Source of the DNA: Larix sibirica
Taxonomy: Eukaryota > Streptophyta > Pinopsida > Pinales > Pinaceae
DNA: 22,336 bases
NCBI GenBank assembly: GCA_004151065.3
Contig: NWUY0300003234.1
Span: 23,680 to 46,015, forward strand
Reading direction: 5' to 3'
Shown piece by piece: positions 1 to 10,700 of this stretch (its first letter is position 1; every line of letters starts with the position of its first letter). A model generated the notes under the pieces. That model did not search any database and was not told the DNA's origin. It saw only the letters and a program-made list of their open reading frames with translations. Made by a program: the position numbers and the translations under genes.

Positions 1-186
1 GAAGTTGTTATTGAATCTAGATCTATATCTAAGTTTGTTCTATCACATGTATCGGAGCCTAGAGCTGTGATTGGTGTGCATTCCAAAATTTCACACAAAG
101 TATTGGTCAACACTTTCTATATTGGTGGGTTCCAACTCAATTCCTTGTTTGTATGCTCTAGATGGGATGATCCACATCACCCATGA
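1..186 (+). other. open frame running in from the left edge, unrecognised
   Basis: Frame 1 is open from the first base to a TGA at 184-186, 61 codons with no stop. The window edge cuts the left end. I do not recognise the protein and see no motif. In AT-rich DNA an open run of this length is uncommon but can arise by chance. It may be the tail of a decayed retroelement frame, since everything next to it is retroelement debris. Confidence 0.15.
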
Positions 187-1185
187 TGATCATTAAACTA
201 TATTGTCCCTTCTATCTTTGTCAACACTCAAACAAGACACATCTACCAATTTTCTTAATTCAAGCAAAAACATAGTTGAGATGGGTGTGCTATCCATGTG
301 TTTAGGGATTGATTTCCTATGTATGTAACATATTTCCTTTTATGAACTGAAAACTATATGAATAAATAGAGGAGATATCAGATATGTGAGGGAGAGTTAC
401 ACTAGAGAATATAATGAGAGATATTGATTTGTAGAGGATTGTTAATCGCTCTATGTACTTCTCTATTTTACTGTTGATAATGCAAGGACTATGTTGCTTC
501 ATCTTTTGAGTTAAGTGATATGGTTTTATTGTAGTGCATTCCCATCCAGGAGGCCCCGCTATGATATGGGTATGCATTGCAAGATTCCTAAGTTTATTTC
601 CTTAGGAATTTATTTTTCATTTTTTTTATATCTTATTATGAGTGTTGTTATTTCATAGCTAAGTGTTCTCACTTTATGTATATGCTTTATTTCTTTCCTA
701 AATCGTTAATCCATTTATTTATGCTTTTGTTACTCATTTATTTCTACTCTTTAATTTATGTCAAGTGTGCTACCGAAATTTCATGGGTGAAGTGTGATAC
801 TAGAAATTTCAAGAAGTTGTTAACCCTACGATCTTGAGAAAACTACACAGTTATAGGACTCAAATCTATGACTATGAGATTTCTGGATTTGGTTTTAAAT
901 CACAAAATATATTTGATTTGGTTTTATGTTTAGTAAATCTATAGGATTTGTTAAGTCTCGACTCTTGGAAATGATTTATTAAGTGAATTTCATTTTGATT
1001 TTAGTAGAAGTAGAAGGTATTTTCCTAGATATGCACATACAGTGCCAATATCTCACAAGTTTATGAGCTCCCATATTGATAATTTTATGTTCCGCAATTT
1101 AATCAATTAAATTGCCTGATATATACTATTTTCAATATAGTGAGGTTGGAAGTAAAAGGTTTTGTTTTTACGTCAATTAATAAAA
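187..1185. other. non-coding AT-rich stretch, possibly LTR/leader of the gag remnant
   Basis: No coding region is visible. A TATA-like run (aataaatagagg, about 360) followed by purine-rich sequence and T-rich blocks looks like the promoter and R region of a plant LTR, lying upstream of the gag-like remnant at 1186. No TG...CA ends or primer-binding site could be fixed. A near-perfect hairpin lies at 535-545 paired with 566-576 (10 of 11 bases). The LTR reading is inference. Confidence 0.25.
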
Positions 1186-1960
1186 ATGGCAAAAATTGAA
1201 ATACCTACATTAAGTGGAGATCAAGGTAAATATCAAATAAATCCAATGCAATGATTGAGGGTCATAAAATAAATTTATTTTAGTTAAATTTTAATGTAGA
1301 CTATCTTGTAGGTGAATCTTTTGAGTGGTGGTGTACGACTATTGATAAAATTACTAGACCAAATGCTACATGGGAAGAATTTGAAGAACTATTCTCAAAA
1401 AGGTAAATCAATGACTCCAAAATGCAAGAGATGAAAAAAATTAAATATGAATTAAAAGAAGCGAAAAAGGAACTCAATAAGAAAGGAGAGGAGTTGTCCA
1501 AGATACATGCCCTTAATGAGTCACTTAGGAAGGAGGTTCATAAATTGAAGAAGGAAAAGAACCGAAAAGGAAAATGGGAAAAGGATGAGTTAGGGGAAGA
1601 ATTGAAAAACTAGGATGAAGAAATATGCAAATTGAGAAATCATAATAAAAGTCTATTGGATGAGGCCAAAAGATACAAAGAAGAAAAGAATCTTTGATGA
1701 CGATACTACCAAAATACTTGAAGAGGGAATTTTCGACAAGGTTGAAGAAGCTATAAATACAGATGACATAAAAGAATAAATTCAATCCATAATCAAAGAA
1801 TGGCATCAATCATTGATGAATGGCATCACATTGCAGCTTCAAAAGGAGAAGCAAGACAAGATTATAGAAGGAAATAGGAAATACTAGAACAAGTTGAACT
1901 CCATCTTGAATATGTACATATTATATATTAATGTATTACCTCAAAAGTGAGAGTGATGAA
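1186..1960 (+). pseudogene. broken retrotransposon gag-like gene with coiled-coil tail
   Basis: An ATG at 1186 opens a frame beginning MAKIEIPTLSGD, the kind of start seen in plant Ty3/gypsy gag. After a frameshift, the frame from 1293 carries the gag core: G-E-S-F-E-W-W, then TWEEFEELFSKR. This matches the family pattern in which a WW pair is followed by TW-x-x-F-x-x-x-F. A stop follows at 1404-1406. The same frame then reads a strongly charged, Lys/Glu-rich helix from 1422 (KKELNKKGEELSKIHALNES and onward), with stops at 1611-1613 and 1695-1697. After a +1 shift at 1696 more charged helix continues to about 1910. No CCHC zinc knuckle is seen. The long coiled coil after the gag core is unusual for plant gypsy gag. 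It is certainly non-functional. The retroelement assignment is fairly sure, the clade is not. Confidence 0.6.
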
Positions 1961-2420
1961 ATAAAAAGCATCGTAAGGATAGACAAAGCCATTATCTCTG
2001 AAAAAATATTGATGATATGGGTATGTAGAAGGAAGATAAACCATCAAGTATGAAACCATATCGACTACCTCATTACCAGGAAAGTTTCCAAGAAAAACAA
2101 GAATATATACAATGACACTGAAAAGAAAGAAGGTGGAGTAATGCTACATAATATTCATGGAACAAGGCATCAAAAACTATTATCCAATAAGATATTATCA
2201 AAGACCAAAAACTACAACAAATTGGAGAAATCATTAACACAACATATGGAATCAAAATTGTGTAACAACCAGCTATCAAGGATTGAGACCAAAAATAATT
2301 GAATTTGGATGGATGGATCATCATCAATGTCAACAAGAAATCAAGAATATAGGAAATCCTATTACTTGGTTTCATTAGATGTAAATCCATTAACTACAAA
2401 TATCTGAGGACAAATATTTT
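1961..2420. other. AT-rich stretch without a recognisable gene
   Basis: Short open pieces on the plus strand are interrupted by many stops, and none carries a motif I recognise. It lies between the coiled-coil gag remnant and an LTR-like start. It is therefore probably the decayed rest of the same element's internal region. That is inference from position only. Confidence 0.2.
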
Positions 2421-2745
2421 TGAAGGAGGGTACTATGATATGACCCTAGGGAGGAATATATGGGGCTAAATGAATATGTAATAGGGTCATCCTAATGAAG
2501 GGGCTTCATGTGTAATGAGTGGATATGTATATATAAGGTTCATGTAGTCATTATTGAGGGGCATGTGAAATGATTGTGTGAGTGTCTTGGGTTATTTGGA
2601 GAAGGATATCCTACTCTTTACGGAGCTAATATGTAACTTATCTTTCTTATTTATATTGGATTTTCTCTAGATGTTTACATGTGTGTACATGGTGTGTACT
2701 CTTATATGTTATTCTATCTTAAGAATATTGGTTCATAACTAAGGT
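2421..2745 (+). repeat. LTR-like terminal region (purine tract, TATA box)
   Basis: A purine tract (tgaaggaggg, 2421-2430) resembles a polypurine tract, followed within a few bases by TGATATGACCC, a typical kind of LTR start. A TATA box (tatatataagg) lies at 2528-2538, about 90 bases inside. T-rich, GT-rich sequence follows. The end could not be placed and no partner LTR is visible in the window, so this is a solo or truncated LTR at best. Confidence 0.3.
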
Positions 2746-3240
2746 AGGCACCTAATGCCCCAAATTAAAAAAGTGAAGAGGCTTATCGGTAGCCTAATGA
2801 TAATAGGAGAGCAGATGTTAGGCCGACCAAACAACCTATGGGAGAAAAAATATTCAAGGCAACTGAATTTAAGAAACCAACTATTCCAGTTAGATAGGAG
2901 GTAAAAATATCATAATAGAATAAGGTGTATCCCTCATCCCATTTGGTGGTTATGAAGCTTCAACACATGTTGCTAATAATTCTAAGGTTGTTCCTCCTCC
3001 TCTTTGATAATTTTATAACATTAAAATTCCTATGCCTCTCTCTAAAGTTTTGGAATATACCACTCATACGAAAGAAGTCTCATCCTACTTAGGATTCAAA
3101 GAGGCCACCAATGTACTAGTTTCTATTTAGCCTCCTACCACTCAAGACAAGCATCCTCCTCAATATTCAAATGTCATGATATTGAGTGATGAGACTGTTG
3201 GTACCAGAATCTACCCCAAGAAAATTTTCAGATTCCGGCA
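2746..3240 (+). pseudogene. possible gag-pol spacer remnant of a gypsy element
   Basis: Broken plus-strand pieces such as IPMPLSKVLEYTTHTKEV (about 3024-3080), with stops on both sides, resemble the low-complexity region between gag and protease in plant Ty3/gypsy polyproteins. No protease Asp motif is visible. The resemblance is weak and rests on general composition and on the gypsy pol remnant further downstream on the same strand. It could be unrelated decayed sequence. Confidence 0.2.
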
Positions 3241-5520
3241 AAGCACATGTAAAGAAGGACCTCGATTTTTGCTACCAAAAAGTCCACTGGCATTTTTGCC
3301 AAAGCTATGAGTGTTCCAGTCAGCCTGGTTAGTTCTCCTTATGTCAAATCCTTCAACTTGATAATGCCTTGTGATTTATTCTTAGCTTTCCCTACAATAC
3401 ATGCCTAAGCTTCCCTTTTCCTCAAAGTCTTCAACCAACTTCATCCAGCCTTACATGCCTATTATTTCAATAAATAAAGCAGGATCTTTTTATTAGTGCT
3501 TTGCCAAAGCCTGGGATCTTTTTACCCCAGCTTTATCGAAGTCTTTCATAGCTTCGAATTGTCGATTTGGTGAAGTCTTGTAATTCCTTGGTTCCTTCGA
3601 GTATGTTAAAAAACTCCAAGTTTTCCTTGTTATATGAAACCAGGCTGTTTTTGTTGTTCTCATTTACAAAAGGTTAAAGACTTTTGTTAACGAACCCAAA
3701 ACTTGCACGTGGCCATCCAATCACAGGTCCAACGTATCACTACAAGTGTTTACGTAGATGCCCAAAAGAATGCATGTGGGATATGACCCACTACAGAAGA
3801 AGGAAAGCTTACGGTCAACCATCCCTGCACCACGCGTTGAAGCACTTCATTTGAACCTGAATATATATCAACAGCAAAATGTATGATGTTTTAGGAGATT
3901 GCGCCCAGTTACTGAAAACACTGATTGAGGGCAAGCCACAAGGAGTCCATGTGTTCGATGGACAATTGCAAATAAGAAAAGTGCCCAGTTCTCTACACGT
4001 CGAGTAGCTTGATATATACTGGTGTATATGAATGATAGCAAGATCTAAAGCCTGTCAATGTTATTTATGCTATCTATCCAACCGTGAAAGCTCAAGCACC
4101 TGAACTTCCAGTTGTGAAATGTGCCTTAGTAGGGTTAAGAGGTTTTAAGATATGATCATTTATAATCTCGTAACATTGGATCCTCTCAACCAATTTCTTG
4201 CAGAAAAAGTCTATGTTCCATTTAAAAGATGCAAGTTCAAAGCTTAAGGATATTCATACATAATGGAACTTAATATCTTTCAATAGTTGAGTGGTTCTTT
4301 GCAAAAAATGATGTTTCATATCGCATTTTTGTAAATGGAACTAATTTGACTTCTTTGTCGAGTTGTATTGGAGGAAAGATCAAATGGAGCTATGGACATT
4401 TTAATAATTCTTTGAATGCCTAGAGGATCAACGTCAAGAATAGCTGGCGAATGAGCAATCAATCTCAGAATTGAAGAGATTAGATATGAATCAAAGGAGC
4501 AATTGGAAAACAGAACTCCTGGCAACATGTGGCAATCAAAGCATTTATAAAAAGATGGTTATTTCTACAAGTAGCAGAGCGTTTTAAGGATCATATTTTC
4601 AAGCAATCTGTCCCAGATTTCCAGGCAACAATTGAGCATTTTTAGGCAAAAAAATCAGTCAACAACAAATTCATTTACCTATTTAATGACAATAAGTGAA
4701 TATCACATCAAGATTGAGAAAGGTCAATCCATTTTCTAGATCCACATTCGAAGGAAATAGTTCAACTATCCCAGATTTCTTGCAAGAGACCACAGATTGT
4801 TTTTATTTTTAGTTTATTGTTGTAATTGTTTCCTAAGAGATAGCAAGAGTCAGTTTATGACACTAGACTATTTGAGTTAGCATTTTGAATGTAATGTGGG
4901 TTCCAGCCGAGAGGCTGAAGAAATTGTGAAGGGTCGAAACTTGCATTTTGAAGGTCTGATACATACTCTGTAATTTCTTTTGGAGACCGGTTTATCTGAA
5001 TATGATGTCATACATGTTTTGAGCCAGGTTCTAGTTATCATTTTAGTCTGGATATTTTGCAGACTGATCTTCGTTATAGAATCATTTATATGGATGTTTT
5101 CCTTATGAATGTCTATACTTAGATTTAATATCTCAGAGTCCATGCTTAGAATGTTTTTCTGAACAATGTTCTTTATGCTAATATAGAAATGAACTGTTAG
5201 TTCCTTGTATTATCAATTAGCCTTGAACCTTCGCCATCGCTGATATGTTTCAGATTCAATTATATTATTTACAGAGCTTGATGTCTTCAGTTGTCTTGCA
5301 CTTTATCTGTTCACTATATTCTCTTGATCCCCTTCACACAACCTACCAACATCCAAATCGTAAACAAACAACCTTTCAGATTCAACATGTCTTAAACATG
5401 CTCCTTTACAGTCGGGTGCATTTTAAGTGCTAACATGCTCCTGTGCAGTCGGGTGCATCTAAGTGCTAACATCTTTATTTAGTATAACTTTAAAATATTC
5501 AGAGCTTAAATAGAGTACAT
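3241..5520 (+). other. non-coding stretch, LTR/leader-like, ahead of the gypsy pol remnant
   Basis: No gene is recognisable over 2.2 kb. The sequence has the look of an LTR plus leader. A short palindrome (gctttgccaaagc, about 3500) is followed by TTTTTACCCCAG-type sequence. Around 4820-4960 a run with TGTAATTG, CCAGCCGAGAGGCTG and TTGCATTTTGAA resembles R-U5 parts of plant gypsy LTRs. The protease and reverse transcriptase that should precede the RNase H at 5525 are absent, so the stretch joins leader-like sequence to the end of pol. This points to a large internal deletion. The LTR reading is inference. Confidence 0.25.
5395..5467. repeat. 37-bp tandem repeat, two units
   Basis: Two adjacent units, 5395-5431 and 5432-5467, share aacatgctcct, cagtcgggtgcat and aagtgct, differing at a few bases and one gap. 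A third unit starts with aacat at 5468 but breaks off. The repeat lies in LTR-like sequence just before the pol remnant. Confidence 0.8.
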
Positions 5521-5524
5521 AAAA

Positions 5525-7118
5525 AAACTGGCTTATGCTTTGGTCAAAGCTCTTAAGTTTTTCAGAATTTACTTGCTGCATTAAAAAATTATAGCATATG
5601 TACCTAATGCTGCAGTCAAAGAAATTCTAATACAGACTGACAGTGAGGAGAAGAGGGGGCGTTGGATAGCCAAGATTATGGAGTATGATGTTGAAATCAG
5701 GCCTACTAAACTTGTCAAAGGACAGGGTCTTGCTGGATTGCTAGCAGATTCAAATTGTGAAGCTTTAGGACTGAAACTTGTATTAAATCAATCATCATAG
5801 GTAGAATTGTTGTAAGAACAAGACAAAGAACGGGTTTATAGCAGGTATGTTGAGTCTCCTTGGTACAGTGATATAGTGTATTTTCTTTTATATCTACAGT
5901 GTCCATCAGATCTAGATAAAAGAGAATATCGATCATTAAAACTTAAAGCTATGAAATAATGTTTTATTGGTCAAACTTTGTATTGGAGAGACCGTGCAGA
6001 GACCCTGGAGCAATGCTTCTCAGGTGTGTGGATAAAGATGAGGCGGATACCATCACAACAGATATACATGGAGGAGTTTGTGAAGGGAATCGATACTGGA
6101 AAGCTACTGCCTTCAAGATCTTGAGAGCAGGTTATTAATGGCCCTCCTTATTTTCTGATGTGTATGCATAGGTAAGAGCTTGTATTGAATGTCAAAAAAT
6201 TTCAGGAAGACAAAAGCTTCAATCTCTGCCCTTAAAACCTATTGCAGTAGATACAACAATGTGGGTTAGATTTCTTAGGTGAAATTAACCCTCCTTCAAG
6301 GGGGAAGCATAAATATATTTTGATAGCTACAGATTTTTTCACAAAATGGGTAGAAACAATTTCCACTAGAAAGGCAACTGATATAGTAATAATTAACTTC
6401 TTAGAAGATAATATTCTAAGTAGGTTTGCTTGTCCTAGGAAGCTTGTGACTGATAATGCTGCAGCTTTTAAGTCTTGTGAGATGGTGCACTTTTGTGAAA
6501 GATATAATATCATTCTTAAACACTAAACGCCATATTATCCACAGGGAAATGGTTTGGCAAATTCCACCAATAAGAACCTGATCAATAACATCAAAAAGCT
6601 ATTATTTCGGAAAAAGAGAGCTTGGGACACCATGTTGAAGTACGCTCTCTGGGCAGACAGAGTTACAACCAAAAAAATCCATTTGTACATCCCCATTTCA
6701 ACTTCTTTATGGTACTAACGTTGTTTTTCCTGTTCAATTAGGTTTACCAGTGATGAAGTTTATGCAGAATGGTTTGGAGGAACCAAATGAAATCCAGAGA
6801 TGAATTTTTCAGTTGGTTGAAGTGCAGCAGGAGAGGGAAATGTTGGTAGAAAATGCAAAAACATATAGAAACAAGGTAAAGGCAAGGTTTGATAAAAGAA
6901 CCAAAGAAGACGCTTTCCTTCTTGGTGATATGGTATTAATATGGGATGCACGGAAGGATGACAAAAAGAAGCATGGGAAGTTTGACAACATGTGGTTGGG
7001 TCCATTTAAAATTGCAAAATTTTTGGGAAACGATACTTTTGTGTTGCAGAATCGGGAAGGAGAGGAACTTGCAGGCCCAGTGAATGGGTGGTTTCTGAAA
7101 CATTTTCACGTTTACTAA
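5525..7118 (+). pseudogene. Ty3/gypsy pol remnant: end of RNase H plus integrase
   Basis: The first frame (5525 to about 5990) holds the end of RNase H and the connection (AYALVKALKFFRIY, RGRWIAKIMEYDVEI, PTKLVKGQGLA) with stops at 5582, 5798 and 5816. A frameshift at 5987-6003 leads into the integrase zinc-binding domain: the first His is kept in DIHGGVCEG, the second His is replaced by Asn, and the CxxC pair is present in ACIECQK. Another shift near 6260 leads to the core. Asp is present in ATDFFTKWVE (6332) and in VTDNAAAF (6452). The position 36 codons later, where the D,D-35-E family has Glu, reads Asn (6560-6562). A further shift near 6700 leads to the C-terminal GPY/F module (6813-7118; MWLGPFKIAKFL), ending at a natural stop. 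Protease and reverse transcriptase are missing. It is a dead element, well recognised as plant Ty3/gypsy. Confidence 0.9.
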
Positions 7119-7351
7119 GGTCATGGGTGACCTAATTTCATTGTATATAATGGTGAGTTTTTGTATTTTGTTGAATAAGACTCCAGCCCAATGGATTTGT
7201 ACAGAATGACAGTCTTCAGTTTTTAAAAGTGGTTACAGTTTTGCAAGAATAAGCATTAGTTTTAGGAGGCATCTAGTCTGCGTGTTCTTGGAGCTTTACA
7301 AGAAAGAATCCATCCCCCATGGAGCCATATGTTAATACTGGAACTATACCA

Positions 7352-7815
7352 TAGAGTTAGCCCTATATTTTTATTTTGCTTCCTTTTAAAGCCCTTTAGT
7401 CTTTGTTTTAAAACCTTTTAAAGTATGTTTGGTTTCATCTTCCCTTTATCCCTTGGATGTCTTTTAGTGCATTTCTCTTTATTAATAGGTTTAGTTTGGC
7501 TCTTATTTTAAAATAATTCATTCTAATGGTCTTTATTATTTATATTTGCATGGTCTTCAACCTTATTTTAAGAAGAATTATCAAAATTTCATAAAGTGTT
7601 TAGAGTTAGCTCTATAATTTTATTTTGCTTCCTTTTAAAGCCCTTCAATCTTTATTTTAAAACCTTTTAAAGTATGTTTGGTTTCATCTACCCTTTATCC
7701 CTCAGATGTATTTTAATGCATTTCTCTTTATTAATAAGTTTAGTTTGGCTCTTATTTTAAAATCATTTATTTTAATGGTCTCTATTATTTAAATTTGCAT
7801 GGTCTTAACCTTATT
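7352..7815. repeat. 249-bp tandem duplication, second unit truncated
   Basis: Unit 1 (7352-7600) and unit 2 (from 7601) both begin tagagttag and run in parallel (TTTTATTTTGCTTCCTTTTA, AAAGTATGTTTGGTTTCATC, TTTGCATGGTCTT), with roughly nine in ten bases matching. Unit 2 stops matching after aaccttatt at about 7815, where the large direct repeat begins. Unit 1 continues for another 33 bases. The array lies a few hundred bases downstream of the gypsy integrase, so it may belong to that element's 3' region or to the flank. Confidence 0.9.
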
Positions 7816-9002
7816 ATACCTGCTGAGAGGGTGGTGTATCATTGTAATCGTTCATCGTTGACTTCTCTATTAGTTCGTTTTGACTATGTATTAGTTTGTA
7901 TTCATTTTCTATTTTTAACCAAACTTTTAAAAACATAAATTCATGTAACTTGATTATCCAAAGTTTCCAATTGATTTCTTTGCCTTGCAATTGGTCGAGA
8001 CATTGAGGGTGTTATTGTCGGGCTGGCGGCGGACATCTCGGTATTAGAAAGGCTCTTTTAATTGTCATTGAATGTCACCACCACTGGCTCTTTAATGGCC
8101 ATTGAATGCCACCACCACTGTCTCATCTCACCGCCTGCACTGCCCAAAGTGCCACCGCCTCTTCATCTTGAAGAAATTTTGTTCTAGAAGTGCCACCACC
8201 TCTTTCATGTTGAAGAAATTTTGTTTCCCATTCCTTTTTCAAAGAAACAGTGGCAACAACAATATTGCTTTATTGCTAAGCTCTGTGTTAAATTTGTCTA
8301 ATATTTAATTGCAAACTTAAAATGATAAATGCGGTAACTACCTAGGGTGGAGCAGAATAATATCTAGTTGAGCCATAGAATGCTAAGACCGAATTCTACG
8401 TGGAGCTAGTGTTTCTACAGAAAGAAGAGGAACAAGAAGCATACTGTTAACACCAATGTTGTTCCCTTGCATATTGAGGATAATATGTTGACACAATAAA
8501 AACAAGAGACAATCTTACAGAAATTTGCAAGCTAAAATTAATAAGGAGCAAGTGGAAGACGAAACATTTGTATTACCTTGTTGTTCTCTGTTGTATATTA
8601 TGGCACATATTCACTTATATGCACTTTCCTCGGCTGTAGGAACCTTGGAGTAGAATGGCTATGCTTAAAGGTTTAAACTCTATCTTCGCAAAAATTCTTG
8701 CTAACGAAGGCAACACAACGAGCTCTCTGTTCTTCTTCGGCCGCTTCCGGTAAAAGTATTCCAATATTTGCTTATAATTTTCTTTGAATGCTTGACTATC
8801 AGTTGTAACACTACATCACGCAATACCATGTCCTCATAAGGCCTAATATTGAAAGGCATACAAAGATTGTTTAATCCGATATGGATTTGGATTTGGGAAA
8901 CATGCATGGTTCAACTTCTACCATTTCAGTACTTAACAAGTTATCCACAGAACCATTGTCTTAGTAAACTGTGGCCTCGTTGCAACCAATAAATCCAATA
9001 TG
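7810..9002 (+). repeat. large direct repeat, copy 1 (partner at 17749-19150)
   Basis: Starting at cttattatacctg, this segment matches 17749-19150 along its length. Shared blocks include gtatcattgtaatcg, ggagcagaat, TGTTAACACCAATGTTGTTC and TTCTTCTTCGGCCGCTTCCG, ending at aatccaatatg. In ungapped stretches about nine in ten bases agree. Copy 1 lacks the 205-bp SINE-like insertion and the 190-bp replacement seen in copy 2. It has its own small tandem duplication of gccattgaatg-ccaccaccact (about 8049-8120). The boundaries do not carry TG...CA ends, so I do not call it an LTR. Function is unknown. It could be a dispersed repeat, LTR-like ends of an old element, or a duplicated genomic segment. 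Confidence 0.9.
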
Positions 9003-9100
9003 GATTTAGGTTTTGTAAACAAGCAAAACTCAACTTTTTTACCATTTCAATTCTTACCAATCTGAAGAACCACTGTCAATAATGAGTTTACATACCTTCC
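8873..9100. repeat. 119-bp diverged tandem duplication
   Basis: aatccgatatggattt at 8873 and aatccaatatggattt at 8992 start two parallel runs sharing caactt, accatttca and agaacca-tgtc. The second run is more diverged and fades near 9100. Copy 2 of the large repeat holds only the aatccaatatg start of the second unit, so the duplication may mark the true right edge of the repeat. Confidence 0.6.
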
Positions 9101-9170
9101 ATTGACATTTGCACCTTGTCCTGAACACATTTTCCTCCAATACGTTTCTTGGGATTCCCTATCCCTATTA

Positions 9171-9860
9171 TCAATTCTCTTTGAAGCACGGGGTTTTCTC
9201 TAAGGCTTCAATCCCATCAGTTGGTTCTTTCTCTTGTGCAACCATATTCCAATTTTGCCTTGGATTTTGAGGACCATCCTTGGCTTTATGGTCTTCATTA
9301 CAAATAAAACATGGTCTTCATTACAAATAAAACACATTAAAGGCTTTCCAAATACTCCAAATTGTTTCCCATCCTATTCCTCTATACCCACCTTGTCATG
9401 TGTATTCTTGGCTTGCTTACCACCTCATACCCTCGTACCCTTGTGCTATCTTTCCTTCTAATATGAGAGATTCAGATGACTCTTCTTTTAATCAGTACTT
9501 TTTGTTTTCTCTTGTTACATTTTTTTTTCTATTCCCAAAGCATACTGAAAGGCTTCATCAACATAGTGTACTATCTTCACCATTGTAAACTCGACTCATT
9601 GTGAAGCTAGAAATGAATTCCATTCAAATATCTTGCTACTAACTGTTGTTCAGCTTAATTATTATCAACTCTATTTTGCAGTTTCATGCACTATTCAATA
9701 TATTCTTGAACAAATACATCCTGCTGCTAGGCGCGCTTCAAATTTTTAAGTTGCTTAAAAAATCTATGTTAGTAGTATGGTGGAAAGAATATAGCTTTTA
9801 AATGCTTGAGCATCTTCAACCATATTCAAACGTTTTCTGTGACTGATGATCTTCATTCTT
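9171..9860 (-). pseudogene. decayed Ty3/gypsy gag with broken zinc knuckle
   Basis: Read on the minus strand, the frame descending from about 9720 shows gag features in order: DVFVQEYIE, a stop, MKLQNRVDNN, then AEQQLVARYLNGIHF. These match the plant gypsy gag pattern of EYxxxF, LxxR and LVARYxxGL. VDEAFQYAL follows, then a charged linker with several stops, then the nucleic-acid-binding knuckle CFICNEDHKAKDGP (about 9311-9270), which ends in stops at 9171. The last Cys of the knuckle reads Gly, and a 23-bp duplication runs through it. The region above 9720 is recognisable only in pieces. Protease and pol do not follow on the minus strand, where the large direct repeat lies instead. The gag assignment is firm, and the gene is dead. 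Confidence 0.8.
9288..9333. repeat. perfect 23-bp tandem duplication inside the gag zinc knuckle
   Basis: The unit atggtcttcattacaaataa plus aac occurs twice back to back without a mismatch. Because 23 is not a multiple of three, it shifts the gag frame within the Cys-Xaa2-Cys part of the knuckle. Confidence 0.95.
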
Positions 9861-10700
9861 TCTGCGAACTATCCAGTCATAGGGCTACAACAAAAACAAT
9901 TAGAACATTTACCACAAAATCATCCACAACTGTTGGGCAGAGTGGCCGCCATGTTCTTTGTTATAAGATTAGCTAAGACCATTCTGGCCTACTATTGCTC
10001 GATGCTTTCTAATGGAATGTGACGAAATTAGGAATTTCGTTGTTGTATCGGACCTGAAAAGTTGTATATAATATATCTATACTTACCATATGGCATTGAT
10101 AATTGTACTGTGACCTGTATAAGCTAACTCTTGGACATGTTGGCCATGTGGAAAGGATAATTCGTGCCCACGAACTCAGACATTTGCATGTTCTCTATCT
10201 TTTATACAACCAATTGTTTGGCAAAGGCAAGAATGATGAAGAAAATAAGTGCACTTGGAGAGACAGCCGCTTCACTATCCAATAAATAATAACGACGTGA
10301 TATGCTCATATATCATAGATAATTCATTTTATTAATATTTTTGGCTTTGATGCTCTTGCTGTTGTTGTGGTGCCGAGGTGTATGGTGTGAAGCTGCAAGC
10401 TTCAGTGACACTGGTATGGAGCCTATTCCTTTTAGATGGAAAGGGCTCTGCCAAATTGGTACAATATTCGGTGTAACTCAATGAAACAGGGGCGTTGATG
10501 AATATCCAGTGCACAAATTATTGTTAAATATATAAGTTCAGCACGTGATTTGAAACTGCAATGCCTTATTTGAACCTCTAAAAAAATTGTTACTTCAAAG
10601 TGTAGCAACCACGACCTTGTTCTGTTGACAATCGATGGGTGTTTTTTGCATATCAAGAATAATACAATGAGTTAAAACAATGAATCAAATCCAAACAAGN
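9861..10700. other. stretch without a recognised gene
   Basis: The part next to the gag remnant (9861-10010, minus strand) is probably decayed gag N-terminal sequence, but I cannot align it. At 10103-10285 the plus strand has a 60-codon open frame with no ATG at its start (LGHVGHVERIIRAHELRHLH ... ending RFTIQ). I do not recognise it. A short palindrome gaaattaggaatttc lies at about 10024. The single N of the window is at 10700 and may mark an assembly or base-calling problem. Confidence 0.3.

Noticed and set aside
317-577. Minus-strand 86-codon frame as a gene
   Set aside because: Low-complexity AT-rich composition, no motif, and it overlaps an LTR-like stretch.
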